Source: Blautia pseudococcoides | Lineage (GTDB): Bacteria > Bacillota > Clostridia > Lachnospirales > Lachnospiraceae | DNA: 64,000 nucleotides | Reading direction: 5' to 3' | Assembly (NCBI RefSeq): GCF_001689125.2 | Contig: NZ_CP015405.2 | Location: 2,459,001 to 2,523,000, forward strand | Notes under the pieces: model-generated | What the model was told of the DNA's origin: nothing | The model's database searches: none | What the model saw: the letters and a program-made list of their open reading frames with translations, nothing else | Made by a program: the position numbers and the translations under genes | Shown here: positions 1 to 7,481 of the stretch, in pieces | Numbering within the stretch: the first letter of the stretch is position 1 | How the letters are laid out: each line of letters begins with the position of its first letter

Positions 1-311
1 TGATTTAATTTTCCTGCCATCTCTCCCTCCACCTGCGGAATACCGCTCCCGGAGATAAATGACTCATATTTTACCAGACGCCCCACAACACAGGCCAGAA
101 TAAATAATACCAAAAACCAGCCCCCTGCAACCAGGGGATATTTTCTTCCGTAATCAAGGACCATGTTCATGCCCCTGCCCGCGTACTCCAGCAGTACCCG
201 GTACAAAAGGACCACAAGTCCGGCCACAATTCCCACCAGAAACCCTTCTGCTGTCAAAATAGACTTAAAATGCTCTGCTCTCTTAATCACATAGGAAGTG
301 TCCCGCTTCAC
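1..311 (-). CDS. ClC-family chloride channel/antiporter, N-terminal part (runs off the window)
   Basis: Partial membrane protein whose first 103 residues are visible. Two hydrophobic segments (about residues 22-42 and 60-77) are followed by G-S-G-I-P-Q at residues 88-93, the anion-selectivity signature of ClC channels and H+/Cl- exchangers; this motif decides the call. Translation most likely starts at GTG (309-311), preceded by GGGAGGAATCATT. The 3' part lies left of base 1, so channel versus exchanger (gating glutamate) and any C-terminal regulatory domain cannot be judged. It is divergent from the DUF1292 gene, with about 260 bp between them. Confidence 0.85.
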   Translation of the reverse strand, partial: MKRDTSYVIKRAEHFKSILTAEGFLVGIVAGLVVLLYRVLLEYAGRGMNMVLDYGRKYPLVAGGWFLVLFILACVVGRLVKYESFISGSGIPQVEGEMAGKLN

Positions 312-441
312 AATGATTCCTCCCTCTTTGGTACCTCGCCTTTTACAAAAGACTACCCGCAACTGTTCCGTACGTTCACAGTTACGACTATTCTCATTAT
401 ACGTGTGCCCCCATAAAATTGCAATCGCCAATTCGTAACAG

Positions 442-470
442 TTGCAATCTTTTCCTTAATCTGATAGTAT
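442..470 (+). promoter_or_regulatory. Sigma-70 type promoter for the DUF1292 gene
   Basis: TTGCAA (442-447) and TAGTAT (465-470) are separated by exactly 17 bp. The expected transcription start near 476-478 puts a strong hairpin at the very 5' end of the mRNA. Confidence 0.6.
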
Positions 471-478
471 GAAAGCAG

Positions 479-507
479 TCCAAATGCGGTGCAGAGCCGC
501 ATTTGGA
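479..507 (+). other. Perfect 11-bp hairpin at the predicted mRNA 5' end
   Basis: TCCAAATGCGG and CCGCATTTGGA flank a 7-nt loop. No T-run follows, so it is not a usual intrinsic terminator. Its place just after the predicted start site suggests a 5' stabilising stem or a protein-binding element. That role is inferred. Confidence 0.5.
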
Positions 508-573
508 AAACTGAAAGGTAACTGTAAAATCACTGGACAGTTACACTGAAAGAAAAGAAGAGAGGTATCACAT

Positions 574-969
574 ATGAGTGAAGAAACATTCACAGCAAAT
601 ATCGGAGGCTGCGACCCAAGCGACTGCGCTTCCTGCAGTTCTGACTGTCAAAGCGCCGGCAAAGGCTCTATCCCAAGGGTTCCGAACCCAACCATCAAGC
701 TGACCCTTGAGGACAATACGGTTTTGGAGTGTGCCGTACTCACCACTTTCCCTGTGGAGGACTTCGGCGAGTTCATTGCTCTTGTTCCCCTTGACAAAGA
801 CGGCAAGAGTACATCCGGGGAGACCTATCTGTTCCGTTATGCAGAGGATGGAGACGGCAACCCTGTTGTGACTAATATTGAACGGGAGGATGAGTACATG
901 GCTGCTGCTGAGAGCTTCCATGAATTTATCGCCAATCTTCCAAGTGAAGAGGCAACAGAAAAAGAGTAA
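574..969 (+). CDS. DUF1292 family protein with an N-terminal Cys cluster
   Basis: A 131-residue acidic cytoplasmic protein. Residues about 40-115 (I-K-L-T-L-E-D ... F-I-A-L-V-P-L-D ... V-T-N-I) fit the small DUF1292 fold, which has no established reaction. Unusually, the N-terminus carries four cysteines in a C-x4-C-x2-C-x3-C arrangement (C13, C18, C21, C25) that could hold a metal or Fe-S cluster. Start chosen at ATG 574, behind AGAGAGG. It is followed after 81 bp by the amidohydrolase gene and may be co-transcribed with it. Confidence 0.75.
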   Translation: MSEETFTANIGGCDPSDCASCSSDCQSAGKGSIPRVPNPTIKLTLEDNTVLECAVLTTFPVEDFGEFIALVPLDKDGKSTSGETYLFRYAEDGDGNPVVTNIEREDEYMAAAESFHEFIANLPSEEATEKE

Positions 970-1050
970 CGGCAGTGACGGGGGAGAGAAACCGGTAACC
1001 CCCATCTGTAAAATTACCGGGTTTGGATCGAAAGAAGCGGAGGAATTGCC

Positions 1051-1944
1051 ATGCATGATTTTAAGATCTGGGACAGCCATGTGCATCTGTTTCCCCCTGA
1101 GATTTATCAGAACTGGGAGAAATACGCTGCCAGGGATAACTGGTTTGCCCTTCTCACAAAAAAGCCGGAAAACGGCAAAGGAACGGAGGAGGCCTGGGCC
1201 AATGCGGAGGAAGCCTTGGAATGCGCGGACAAAGCCGGTATTTACGGCCTTGTTATGCAGGGTTGGTATTGGAACGATGAGGGCCTCATGACCATGCACA
1301 ATGATTACATGGCTGATATGATGAAACGTCATCCCCACAGGCTGAAAGGTTTTCTTTCCATCAACCCAAAGTTCCGTGAAAAAGCTATCGCTGAGATTGA
1401 GCGTTGTGTAAAACTGGGTTTTACCGGCATCGGTGAGCTGGGGCCGGGTGGAAATGGATATGACTTTGAGGATTCTGATTTTATAGATGTGCTGGAGTGT
1501 GCACAGCACTATGGCCTTACTGTGTGTATTCACTGCGGGGAACCGGTAGGACATGCCTATCCCGGCAGGGACTTTACCAGCCTGGCTCCTATTCCCGCAC
1601 TGGTTAAGAAATATCCCGATTTAAAGCTCATTTTGGCCCATATGGGCGGCGGACTTCCTTTCTATGAAATGAATCCCAAATACAGCGGGAACTTCAAAAA
1701 TGTCTGCTACGACACAGCCGCGAATCCTCTGCTGTATAATATCCGCAGTTTCCGGGCTGTCATCTCCATGATCGGAAGTAAACGTCTGCTTTTCGGAAGT
1801 GATTTTCCGCTGCTGCTCTATCCCTCCAAATGCAGGGAGATGGATTTTTCCATGTTTGTGGAAGATATCAGAAAACATGGAGGGCTTACGCAGGAAGAGT
1901 GGAATGATGTGATGGGCGACAATCTGATACGGTTTTTGTCATAG
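1051..1944 (+). CDS. Amidohydrolase family (Amidohydro_2, TIM-barrel metal hydrolase)
   Basis: A 297-residue protein of the metal-dependent hydrolase superfamily that includes decarboxylases and lactone or amide hydrolases. H-x-H metal ligands occur in D-S-H-V-H (residues 8-12), further His in C-I-H-C-G and L-A-H-M-G-G, and the late Asp in F-G-S-D-F-P. Length and motif order fit PF04909. RBS GGAGG lies 7 nt before ATG. The substrate is unknown; the closest genes are a DUF1292 protein upstream and a terminator downstream, which gives no pathway clue. Confidence 0.8.
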   Translation: MHDFKIWDSHVHLFPPEIYQNWEKYAARDNWFALLTKKPENGKGTEEAWANAEEALECADKAGIYGLVMQGWYWNDEGLMTMHNDYMADMMKRHPHRLKGFLSINPKFREKAIAEIERCVKLGFTGIGELGPGGNGYDFEDSDFIDVLECAQHYGLTVCIHCGEPVGHAYPGRDFTSLAPIPALVKKYPDLKLILAHMGGGLPFYEMNPKYSGNFKNVCYDTAANPLLYNIRSFRAVISMIGSKRLLFGSDFPLLLYPSKCREMDFSMFVEDIRKHGGLTQEEWNDVMGDNLIRFLS

Positions 1945-1963
1945 GCAGACCGGAAAGTAATAC

Positions 1964-2010
1964 AGCCAGCCGGAGGATAGCTGAAGCTCATCCATCCGGC
2001 CGGCTTTTCT
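1964..2010 (+). terminator. Rho-independent terminator after the amidohydrolase gene
   Basis: Imperfect GC-rich stem (AGCCAGCCGGAGGAT pairing with ATCCATCCGGCCGGCT) followed by TTTTCTT. It may also stop transcripts of the convergent decayed gene. Confidence 0.7.
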
Positions 2011-2751
2011 TATGTCTGTTTCTGTGTCATGCTTTGCAGCTCTTTAAGCCGCTCCAGCGGAATGCCTGATTTCTCTGATACTACCTGGGGGGGCAGAATA
2101 TCAAGAAAACTCACGGCCGCCTTTTCCATGCCTTTCAGTGTTCCCCGCCTTTCTCCTCTTCTTTCTCCTTCCCGTTTTGCATCCTCGGTCAGCATACTGT
2201 ACAGCCACGTCATACTAAGCACCTCCTTAATCTCTTCTAACTCCTCTTTTTCCAGAAATTTTTCTGCCAGTGTGTACAAAACACCTGTCTCTGTTTCCCC
2301 TCCAGCTTTCTTAAAAGCCCGTCTCCATCTTTTTCAGACAGTATCACAGGGACCACTTTATAAGTATTTTTACCGCATCTCATACTTGTGACAGGATGTT
2401 TTACCTGACGGCTGTACATAACATAGGTCACAACATCAATCCCAAACTGGTAGCTGATAATACTCTCATAAAGCCGGAACCACCTCATATCCTCGATTCC
2501 TCCGTCTCTGCTCTAAACTCCAGATGCCCGCAGGAATCATCCTCCAGGATCAGGTTCAGATCCTCATAGTATTTTTTCAGTTCCAGATGAACGCTCTCTG
2601 TGGGCGCTATCCTTATTACCTTCTGTTTCACGCCCACCATAGGCAGCAGTTCTTTGGCAAAAAAAGACACAGCGGTCTTCATAGCCTTGTCTTCATGCTC
2701 CGAATGGGCAGGAAACATCTGCTGTACACCGGACGGTCTGGATTTTTTCAC
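2010..2751 (-). pseudogene. Decayed Rpn-family (PD-(D/E)XK nuclease / transposase-like) gene
   Basis: Three consecutive minus-strand frames together resemble one Lachnospiraceae Rpn-type protein. The first (GTG start at 2751 behind AAGGAGG) reads M-F-P-A-H-S-E-H ... A-P-T-E-S-V-H-L ... L-E-F. The second continues M-R-W-F-R-L-Y-E-S-I-I-S-Y-Q. The third is the C-terminal segment, with A-E-K-F-L-E-K-E-E-L-E-E-I-K and a charged helix. A frame change near 2498-2502 fits loss of one G in a GAGGGA context. A second junction near 2280 also seems to have lost about 50 residues of the middle. An active nuclease is unlikely. Confidence 0.7.
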
Positions 2752-3241
2752 CGTACCTCCTTGCAGGTACTCTGAAAAAGCATCCGCTTACATCAATATC
2801 ACTGTCTCTGTATCCGTAAATATAGATACAGGTTCCCTAATAATGCAATAGCAAATTAGCGCTTTGCAGAAAACGGTTTTACCATTATTTTTCTGTTTTT
2901 TTGGAAATTCTGTCCTGAACAGGACGTGATAGATTTTAAATAAAATTGTAATAAAGCATAACAGAGCGGATAACTTACCAGAGAATACCGCAGTCCGAGA
3001 AAACCTGCCTTACAAAAGCAGATGGCCGATGCATATATGTATGCTGCAGCTGCTATGTTTAAAGTATACGAAAAAAACCGAAAAAAAGCAATCTTTATTT
3101 TCCAACAGTACCGGCAGAAAAACCATCCGCACCTTCCGCTGCGCCTACGTTTTTGTGCCGGCACTCAAAACGCCTCCCGGTCAGTCCACCCCGTGATCTG
3201 CCCGGAGTCAAAGCGTGTCTGAAAATACATCCCCGTGATCA
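2752..3241. other. 490-bp stretch without a recognisable gene
   Basis: AT-rich in its middle. Open frames on both strands (up to about 100 codons) have no good ribosome-binding site and biased, non-protein-like composition. A weak minus-strand TTGCAT/TATATT pair lies near 2810-2845 and could have driven the decayed Rpn gene. I see no repeat, tRNA or clear terminator. Confidence 0.4.
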
Positions 3242-4417
3242 TTACAGACTTGGAATCTCCACCTGTATGTCCACATCCCTGCTGTAATCTACATTGTCAA
3301 AATGGAAACCGAACATATGATAGAAATCTTCCCAGTATCCTTCTATATCTGAAAGCTTCTTTACATTCTCTGTATCCACCTCTTTCCAGCAGTCCATGAC
3401 AGCATCCTGTACCTGAGGTGCCAGTTCCCAGTCATCCATGCGGATGCGGCCCTGTTCATCCATGGGAATTTCTCCTGCAAACAGCTTGTCATGAAACAGG
3501 CGTGAAATCTGCTCAATACATCCCTCATGTGTCCCTTGCTCCTTCATTACTTTATACAGAATGGCAAAGTAAAGAGGCACAATGGGAATGGCTGCACTGG
3601 CCTGTGTCACAAGGGCTTTGTTCACTGAAATATAGGCTTGGATGCCCGGATGTTTTTCCCTGATCCTGCCAGCGGTCTCTGTGAGGTGCTTTTTCGCCTG
3701 TCCGATGGTTCCCTCTGTATAAATAGGATAGGTAAGTTCCGGCCCAATGTAGGAATAGGCCACAGTCACCGCATTCTCAGCCAGCACGCCTGCATTTGTC
3801 AGCGCGTCCATCCAGTCCATCCAGTCCTCGCCGCCCATAACTTTGATGGTGCCCTCCAGCTCCTCATCATTGGCTGACTCTACCGTCTTGGTTACAATGG
3901 TATTGTTTCTTAAATCCAAACTCTTCTCCGTGAAAGCTCCTGTTGTCGTCTTCAGTGTGGAGGACCATGTTTTATTGTCCGCAGTTGTCCTTCTTGGGGC
4001 TGCCAAACTGTAGATCACCATGTCAACCTGGCCCAGGTCCTCTTTTATCATCTCAATTGCCTGCTGCTTTACTTCCGCTGAAAAGGCATCTCCATTGATG
4101 GATTTTGCGTAGAGACCTTCCTCCTGCGCCAACGCTTCAAAAGCCGCCGTGTTGTACCAGCCGGGTGTGGCTGTTCTCTTGCCATTGGACGGTTTTTCAA
4201 ACATAATGCCAATGGTAGCTGCCTGACATGCAAAAGCTGCCGTAATCCTGCTTGCCAGCCCATATCCTGTGGATGCGCCGATTACCAACATCTTTTTCGG
4301 TCCGCATACCTGACCTTTTTCCTTCACATATGCGATCTGTCTTTTTACATTTTCCCGGCACCCTTCGGGATGTGCTGTTGTACAGATAAATTCCCTTACC
4401 TTAGGTTCAACGATCAT
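3242..4417 (-). CDS. fabV: Trans-2-enoyl-CoA / enoyl-ACP reductase, FabV (TER) type
   Basis: A 391-residue single-domain NADH-dependent reductase that reduces the trans-2 double bond of enoyl-ACP or enoyl-CoA, in fatty-acid elongation or butyrate-type chain reduction. Features are a Rossmann G-A-S-T-G-Y-G near residue 48, the FabV signature around W-Y-N-T-A-A-F, and Y-x8-K active-site spacing in P-I-Y-T-E-G-T-I-G-Q-A-K-K. Length matches FabV (about 390-400). RBS GGAGG precedes ATG 4417. It is divergent from a TetR gene. Whether it serves membrane lipid or CoA-linked metabolism cannot be told from sequence. Confidence 0.92.
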   Translation of the reverse strand: MIVEPKVREFICTTAHPEGCRENVKRQIAYVKEKGQVCGPKKMLVIGASTGYGLASRITAAFACQAATIGIMFEKPSNGKRTATPGWYNTAAFEALAQEEGLYAKSINGDAFSAEVKQQAIEMIKEDLGQVDMVIYSLAAPRRTTADNKTWSSTLKTTTGAFTEKSLDLRNNTIVTKTVESANDEELEGTIKVMGGEDWMDWMDALTNAGVLAENAVTVAYSYIGPELTYPIYTEGTIGQAKKHLTETAGRIREKHPGIQAYISVNKALVTQASAAIPIVPLYFAILYKVMKEQGTHEGCIEQISRLFHDKLFAGEIPMDEQGRIRMDDWELAPQVQDAVMDCWKEVDTENVKKLSDIEGYWEDFYHMFGFHFDNVDYSRDVDIQVEIPSL

Positions 4418-4562
4418 TTCTCTATCCTCCGACTTTTTTATTATCTGAAAGCAGAGTTTTCTTTCCGCACAAGGATTGCCTGCCCTCTGCCTGACAGGAC
4501 AGCGGCACTGGTCCCTTGCCTCTCCACTTACTTTTATTTTCTAATAGTTTGATTACCAAAGT

Positions 4563-4591
4563 ATATTATCATAAATACAGGTGAAATGCAA
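4563..4591 (-). promoter_or_regulatory. Promoter candidate for fabV
   Basis: On the minus strand TTGCAT (4586-4591) and TAATAT (4563-4568) are spaced 17 bp, about 145 bp upstream of the fabV start. Confidence 0.45.
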
Positions 4592-4662
4592 CCCGGTAAT
4601 TTTATTCCAGAGTGTAACACACATCCTGCCAAAAGCAGTTTTCAAAAAAACTCTAGTTCCCA

Positions 4663-4711
4663 TTGACAAAACGACATCCATGTCGCATAATAAAAAGCAA
4701 CACATGTGTCG
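4663..4711 (+). promoter_or_regulatory. TetR gene promoter with two palindromic operators
   Basis: TTGACA (4663-4668) and CATAAT (4686-4691) are spaced 17 bp. The palindrome CGACAT-CC-ATGTCG (4672-4685) fills the spacer. A second related palindrome centred on ACACATGTGT (4700-4709, extended with one mismatch to 4698-4711) lies just downstream of the -10. Such placement would let the TetR protein block its own promoter. A longer reading frame starting inside this promoter is therefore not the real gene start. Confidence 0.7.
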
Positions 4712-4731
4712 CAAGTGAGGTAAAATATCCT

Positions 4732-5325
4732 ATGGGAGCAAAAGGTGAAAAAACAAAACAGCTAATCTGTGAAAGCGCATTTTGTCTGTTTGCAGAAAAA
4801 GGGTTCAAAGATGTAACTATGAAGGATATCTGTGAGAGAACAAAACTCAGCCGGGGCGGGCTTTACCGCCACTATGAAAGCACTTCACAGATCTTCCTGG
4901 AAATTGTCAAAGTGCTGATGGCCAGCCAGCAAAACGAGTTTGAAGAGAAAATCAAAGCAAAGGTTCCCGCACGTGATATCCTATATGATGTGCTGGAACG
5001 CTATGAAAACGAAATGACTGACAGTGAGCATTCTCTCAGTATTGCCATCTATGAATTTTTCAGCAGCCCTTCCATGACCAAGAGCAATAACTCTATCCGG
5101 GAGCAATATGAAACGTCAAAAGACATGTGGACTGCCCTTATCCGCTACGGGATACAGACCGGAGAATTCTCTTCAGTAAACCCGGAAGCTGTTTACAACC
5201 TGATCGTGTTTTCTTATCAGGGAGTCCGCATGTACAGCAAACTTATGGAGATTGATGATCGTATTCCCAAAGGGATCACCAGTCAGATCAAAACGCTCCT
5301 GTTAAAAGACCCGGCTGGCTGTTGA
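4732..5325 (+). CDS. TetR/AcrR family transcriptional regulator
   Basis: A 197-residue one-domain regulator with an N-terminal helix-turn-helix (residues about 10-55: A-F-C-L-F-A-E-K-G-F-K-D-V-T-M-K-D-I plus L-S-R-G-G-L-Y-R-H-Y) and a helical ligand/dimer domain. ATG 4732 is chosen because upstream in-frame starts lie in the promoter. It probably represses itself through the two palindromes and perhaps the divergent fabV or the nucleoside phosphorylase gene 51 bp downstream. The ligand is unknown. Confidence 0.85.
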   Translation: MGAKGEKTKQLICESAFCLFAEKGFKDVTMKDICERTKLSRGGLYRHYESTSQIFLEIVKVLMASQQNEFEEKIKAKVPARDILYDVLERYENEMTDSEHSLSIAIYEFFSSPSMTKSNNSIREQYETSKDMWTALIRYGIQTGEFSSVNPEAVYNLIVFSYQGVRMYSKLMEIDDRIPKGITSQIKTLLLKDPAGC

Positions 5326-5376
5326 CCGGCTGTCAGGTACTGTAACCACAAATATGAATGATAGAAAGGGGAAAAC

Positions 5377-6141
5377 ATGCAAACCGTATTTTACAGAAAT
5401 GAACTTCCCGGCCAGGCCTTTATCAATCCCACGGATACCGTTCCGCGGGTGCCGGGATTTCCCAAACTATGCGTGTCCACATATTCCGAAAAAATCATCA
5501 AACACATGGCTGCCCTTGACGGTGTGGAGATCATTGCACATCTGTATACAGCCAATGGACGTATTCCAATTTATAAAATTGTCTATGGCGGCAGGGAAAT
5601 TGCATTTTATATGTCTCTGGTAGGTGCCCCTGCCTGTGTATGTGGTTTGGAGGAGGTGGCAGCCATGGGTGCAGAGAAATTTGTCTTCTTTGGATGCTGC
5701 GGTATCCTGAATGAAGAGGCTGCCCAGGACCGAATCCTTGTTCCCACAGGGGCTGTCCGTGATGAGGGGACCAGCTACCACTATCTCCTCCCGGATAATG
5801 AGATCCTTTCTGACAGCCACTCTGCAGAAATATTAAAGGGCTGCCTTGAAAAATGCGGATACCCCTATGTCTGCGGTAAGATCTGGACAACAGATGCCAT
5901 ATACCGGGAGACAACACCACAGATAAAAGCCAGGAAAAACCAGGGCTGTATTGCCGTGGATATGGAGTATTCCGCTCTGCTGGCCGCTGCACAATTCCGT
6001 AATCTGCCGTTTATCCAGTTTTTCTACGGGGCAGACAGCCTGGACAATCCCACATGGCAGCCCCGCGATCTGACCGACTACGGCCTTTCCGGAGCAAATA
6101 AGTACTTGGCCCTTGCTTTTGAATGTGCTCTTGCTATGTAA
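5377..6141 (+). CDS. Nucleoside phosphorylase family protein (PNP/UDP phosphorylase superfamily)
   Basis: A 254-residue cytoplasmic protein of the fold that cleaves nucleosides with phosphate to a base and ribose-1-phosphate. Visible family features are G-A-P-A-C-V-C-G-L-E-E near residue 83, F-G-C-C-G-I-L, and V-D-M-E-Y-S near residue 194, the M-E substrate motif of this superfamily. RBS AAAGGGG precedes ATG. It sits directly behind a TetR gene and is likely in the same transcript. Purine versus uridine specificity is not clear. Confidence 0.8.
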   Translation: MQTVFYRNELPGQAFINPTDTVPRVPGFPKLCVSTYSEKIIKHMAALDGVEIIAHLYTANGRIPIYKIVYGGREIAFYMSLVGAPACVCGLEEVAAMGAEKFVFFGCCGILNEEAAQDRILVPTGAVRDEGTSYHYLLPDNEILSDSHSAEILKGCLEKCGYPYVCGKIWTTDAIYRETTPQIKARKNQGCIAVDMEYSALLAAAQFRNLPFIQFFYGADSLDNPTWQPRDLTDYGLSGANKYLALAFECALAM

Positions 6142-6310
6142 ACTTTCCCTTTTATATTTGATATCTGCATTCTGAATATCAGAATAAAAGAAAATGCAGT
6201 GTTCAATCCGGTAAAAACCCGGCAGGCTGCGCAGATTATTGTGCAGTCTGAACAGATAGGGAAAACAATGACGGATAGGGGAAAAATCATCCAGGTTTTC
6301 TAGAAAACTA
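6142..6310. other. Convergent intergenic region with small inverted repeats
   Basis: Lies between the phosphorylase and dut stops. Contains ATTCTGA-ATA-TCAGAAT (6170-6186) and an imperfect CTGCGCA/TGTGCAG stem near 6228-6247. Neither has a T-run, so a terminator is possible but not convincing. Confidence 0.35.
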
Positions 6311-6823
6311 TTATTTCGTTGTACTGCCAAAGCCTCCGTTGCGGACTTCACATACATCATCATCCACGGTAATCCCATACTCTACGAAAATACCCTGCGC
6401 AAAGCCAGTACCTGCCTCCACGTTTACGGTCTTGCCTTCATTGGAATCATTGGTGACCTTCACAAAAATATGGCCTTCATTATCTGAATAAAAGTAATCG
6501 CTGTCAATAACACCAACCGTATTATTAAGCTGCAGGCGGTATTTGAATCCCAGCCCGCTTCTTGGATACAGCTTAAGTACCCACCCCTCATCCATCTCAG
6601 CACGCACCCCTGTGGGGATCTTCATAGTCTCACCCGGTTTCAGTTCAAATGAAAGAGGGCTGTAAAAATCATACCCTGCGCTTCCGGCGGTAGCTCTTTT
6701 TGGAAGCTTTATGCTGTCATATACTGCCACTGTCTCCGCCTCTGTCACCTGGCCAAAGGTATCCTTCCATCCTTCTGCAAACTGTTCTCTGCTCACTTTA
6801 TGAAATTTCGCGATTCTTCTCAT
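6311..6823 (-). CDS. dut: dUTP diphosphatase
   Basis: A 170-residue trimeric-type dUTPase that hydrolyses dUTP to dUMP, keeping uracil out of DNA and feeding dTMP synthesis. Conserved motifs appear in order: A-G-S-A-G-Y-D (motif 1), P-R-S-G-L-G-F-K (2), G-V-I-D-S-D-Y (3), F-A-Q-G-I-F (4) and the C-terminal R-N-G-G-F-G-S-T (5). The second ATG (6823) is preferred because AGGAG lies 6 nt before it. It follows nrdG by 27 bp, so dNTP supply and clean-up genes appear co-transcribed. Confidence 0.9.
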   Translation of the reverse strand: MRRIAKFHKVSREQFAEGWKDTFGQVTEAETVAVYDSIKLPKRATAGSAGYDFYSPLSFELKPGETMKIPTGVRAEMDEGWVLKLYPRSGLGFKYRLQLNNTVGVIDSDYFYSDNEGHIFVKVTNDSNEGKTVNVEAGTGFAQGIFVEYGITVDDDVCEVRNGGFGSTTK

Positions 6824-6850
6824 TGTCATCTCCTGTATGTTGTTTTTTAT

Positions 6851-7342
6851 TTACTCTGCGTGCAGTATTACATTCCCCTCTTTCAGGGACCTCTGTACGT
6901 CAATTACCCTTTGGTTGGAACTTCCCTTCCATTTCAGGGCAATGTCTTTCTTCTCTGTGACAAATTCGCCGTCCACCAGCACATCCAGATATTGAAGTAT
7001 CTCTTTTCCCTGGAGTTCCTCCCACAGATATCCTGTGTACAGCCATATGGTCCTGGCTGGAAACTTTTCCTTTATTTCCTTCGCCAGTGCCGTCACATCC
7101 GGCACATTTTGAAAATACAGAGGATCACCTCCGGAAAATGTGATCCCGGATATGTAATTCCTGCTCAATTGTTCAAAAACCTCTTCTTTTGCTGCCTCGT
7201 CAAAAATAAGGCCATTTCCCCAATCCCAGGTGATGGGATTCTGACAGTCCTTGCAGCAGTGAGAGCAGCCGGATACCCATAAGACTACCCGCAGGCCATC
7301 CCCGTTTAGCATGTCATCTTTTGTAATATTGTGATATCTCAT
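6851..7342 (-). CDS. nrdG: Anaerobic ribonucleoside-triphosphate reductase activating protein
   Basis: A 163-residue radical-SAM activase that generates the glycyl radical of NrdD. The cluster-binding motif C-x3-C-x2-C (G-C-S-H-C-C-K-D-C), S-G-G-D-P-L, and the N-terminal R-Y-H-N-I-T ... G-L-R-V-V-L-W-V-S-G are typical. ATG 7342 with GGAGGG 8 nt upstream is the real start; the open frame extends 40 codons further without family similarity. nrdD, usually adjacent, is not in this window; the gene lies between pnp and dut. Confidence 0.93.
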   Translation of the reverse strand: MRYHNITKDDMLNGDGLRVVLWVSGCSHCCKDCQNPITWDWGNGLIFDEAAKEEVFEQLSRNYISGITFSGGDPLYFQNVPDVTALAKEIKEKFPARTIWLYTGYLWEELQGKEILQYLDVLVDGEFVTEKKDIALKWKGSSNQRVIDVQRSLKEGNVILHAE

Positions 7343-7420
7343 GAACTTTCCCTCCATAAGCATGCAGCGGCGGCTGACAGGCCGCATGCATCCTGACGCA
7401 TGTACTGCGCCTCCGCGCAT

Positions 7421-7470
7421 AAAAGGGGAGAACCGGCGGCCCGGATACAGGCGGCTTGGCTCTCCCCTCA
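7421..7470 (-). terminator. Terminator downstream of pnp
   Basis: On the minus strand an AGGGGAGA/TCTCCCCT stem with a GC-rich interior is followed by TTTTATG. It separates pnp from nrdG. Confidence 0.6.
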
Positions 7471-7481
7471 CTATTTTTGAA

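Noticed and set aside
568..1554. Long minus-strand open frame (about 328 codons) opposite the DUF1292 and amidohydrolase genes
   Set aside because: It is the mirror of two well-supported genes, has no ribosome-binding site, and shows no family features.
2856..3164. Minus-strand open frame of 102 codons with hydrophobic middle
   Set aside because: No ribosome-binding site or recognisable family; composition follows the AT-rich DNA.
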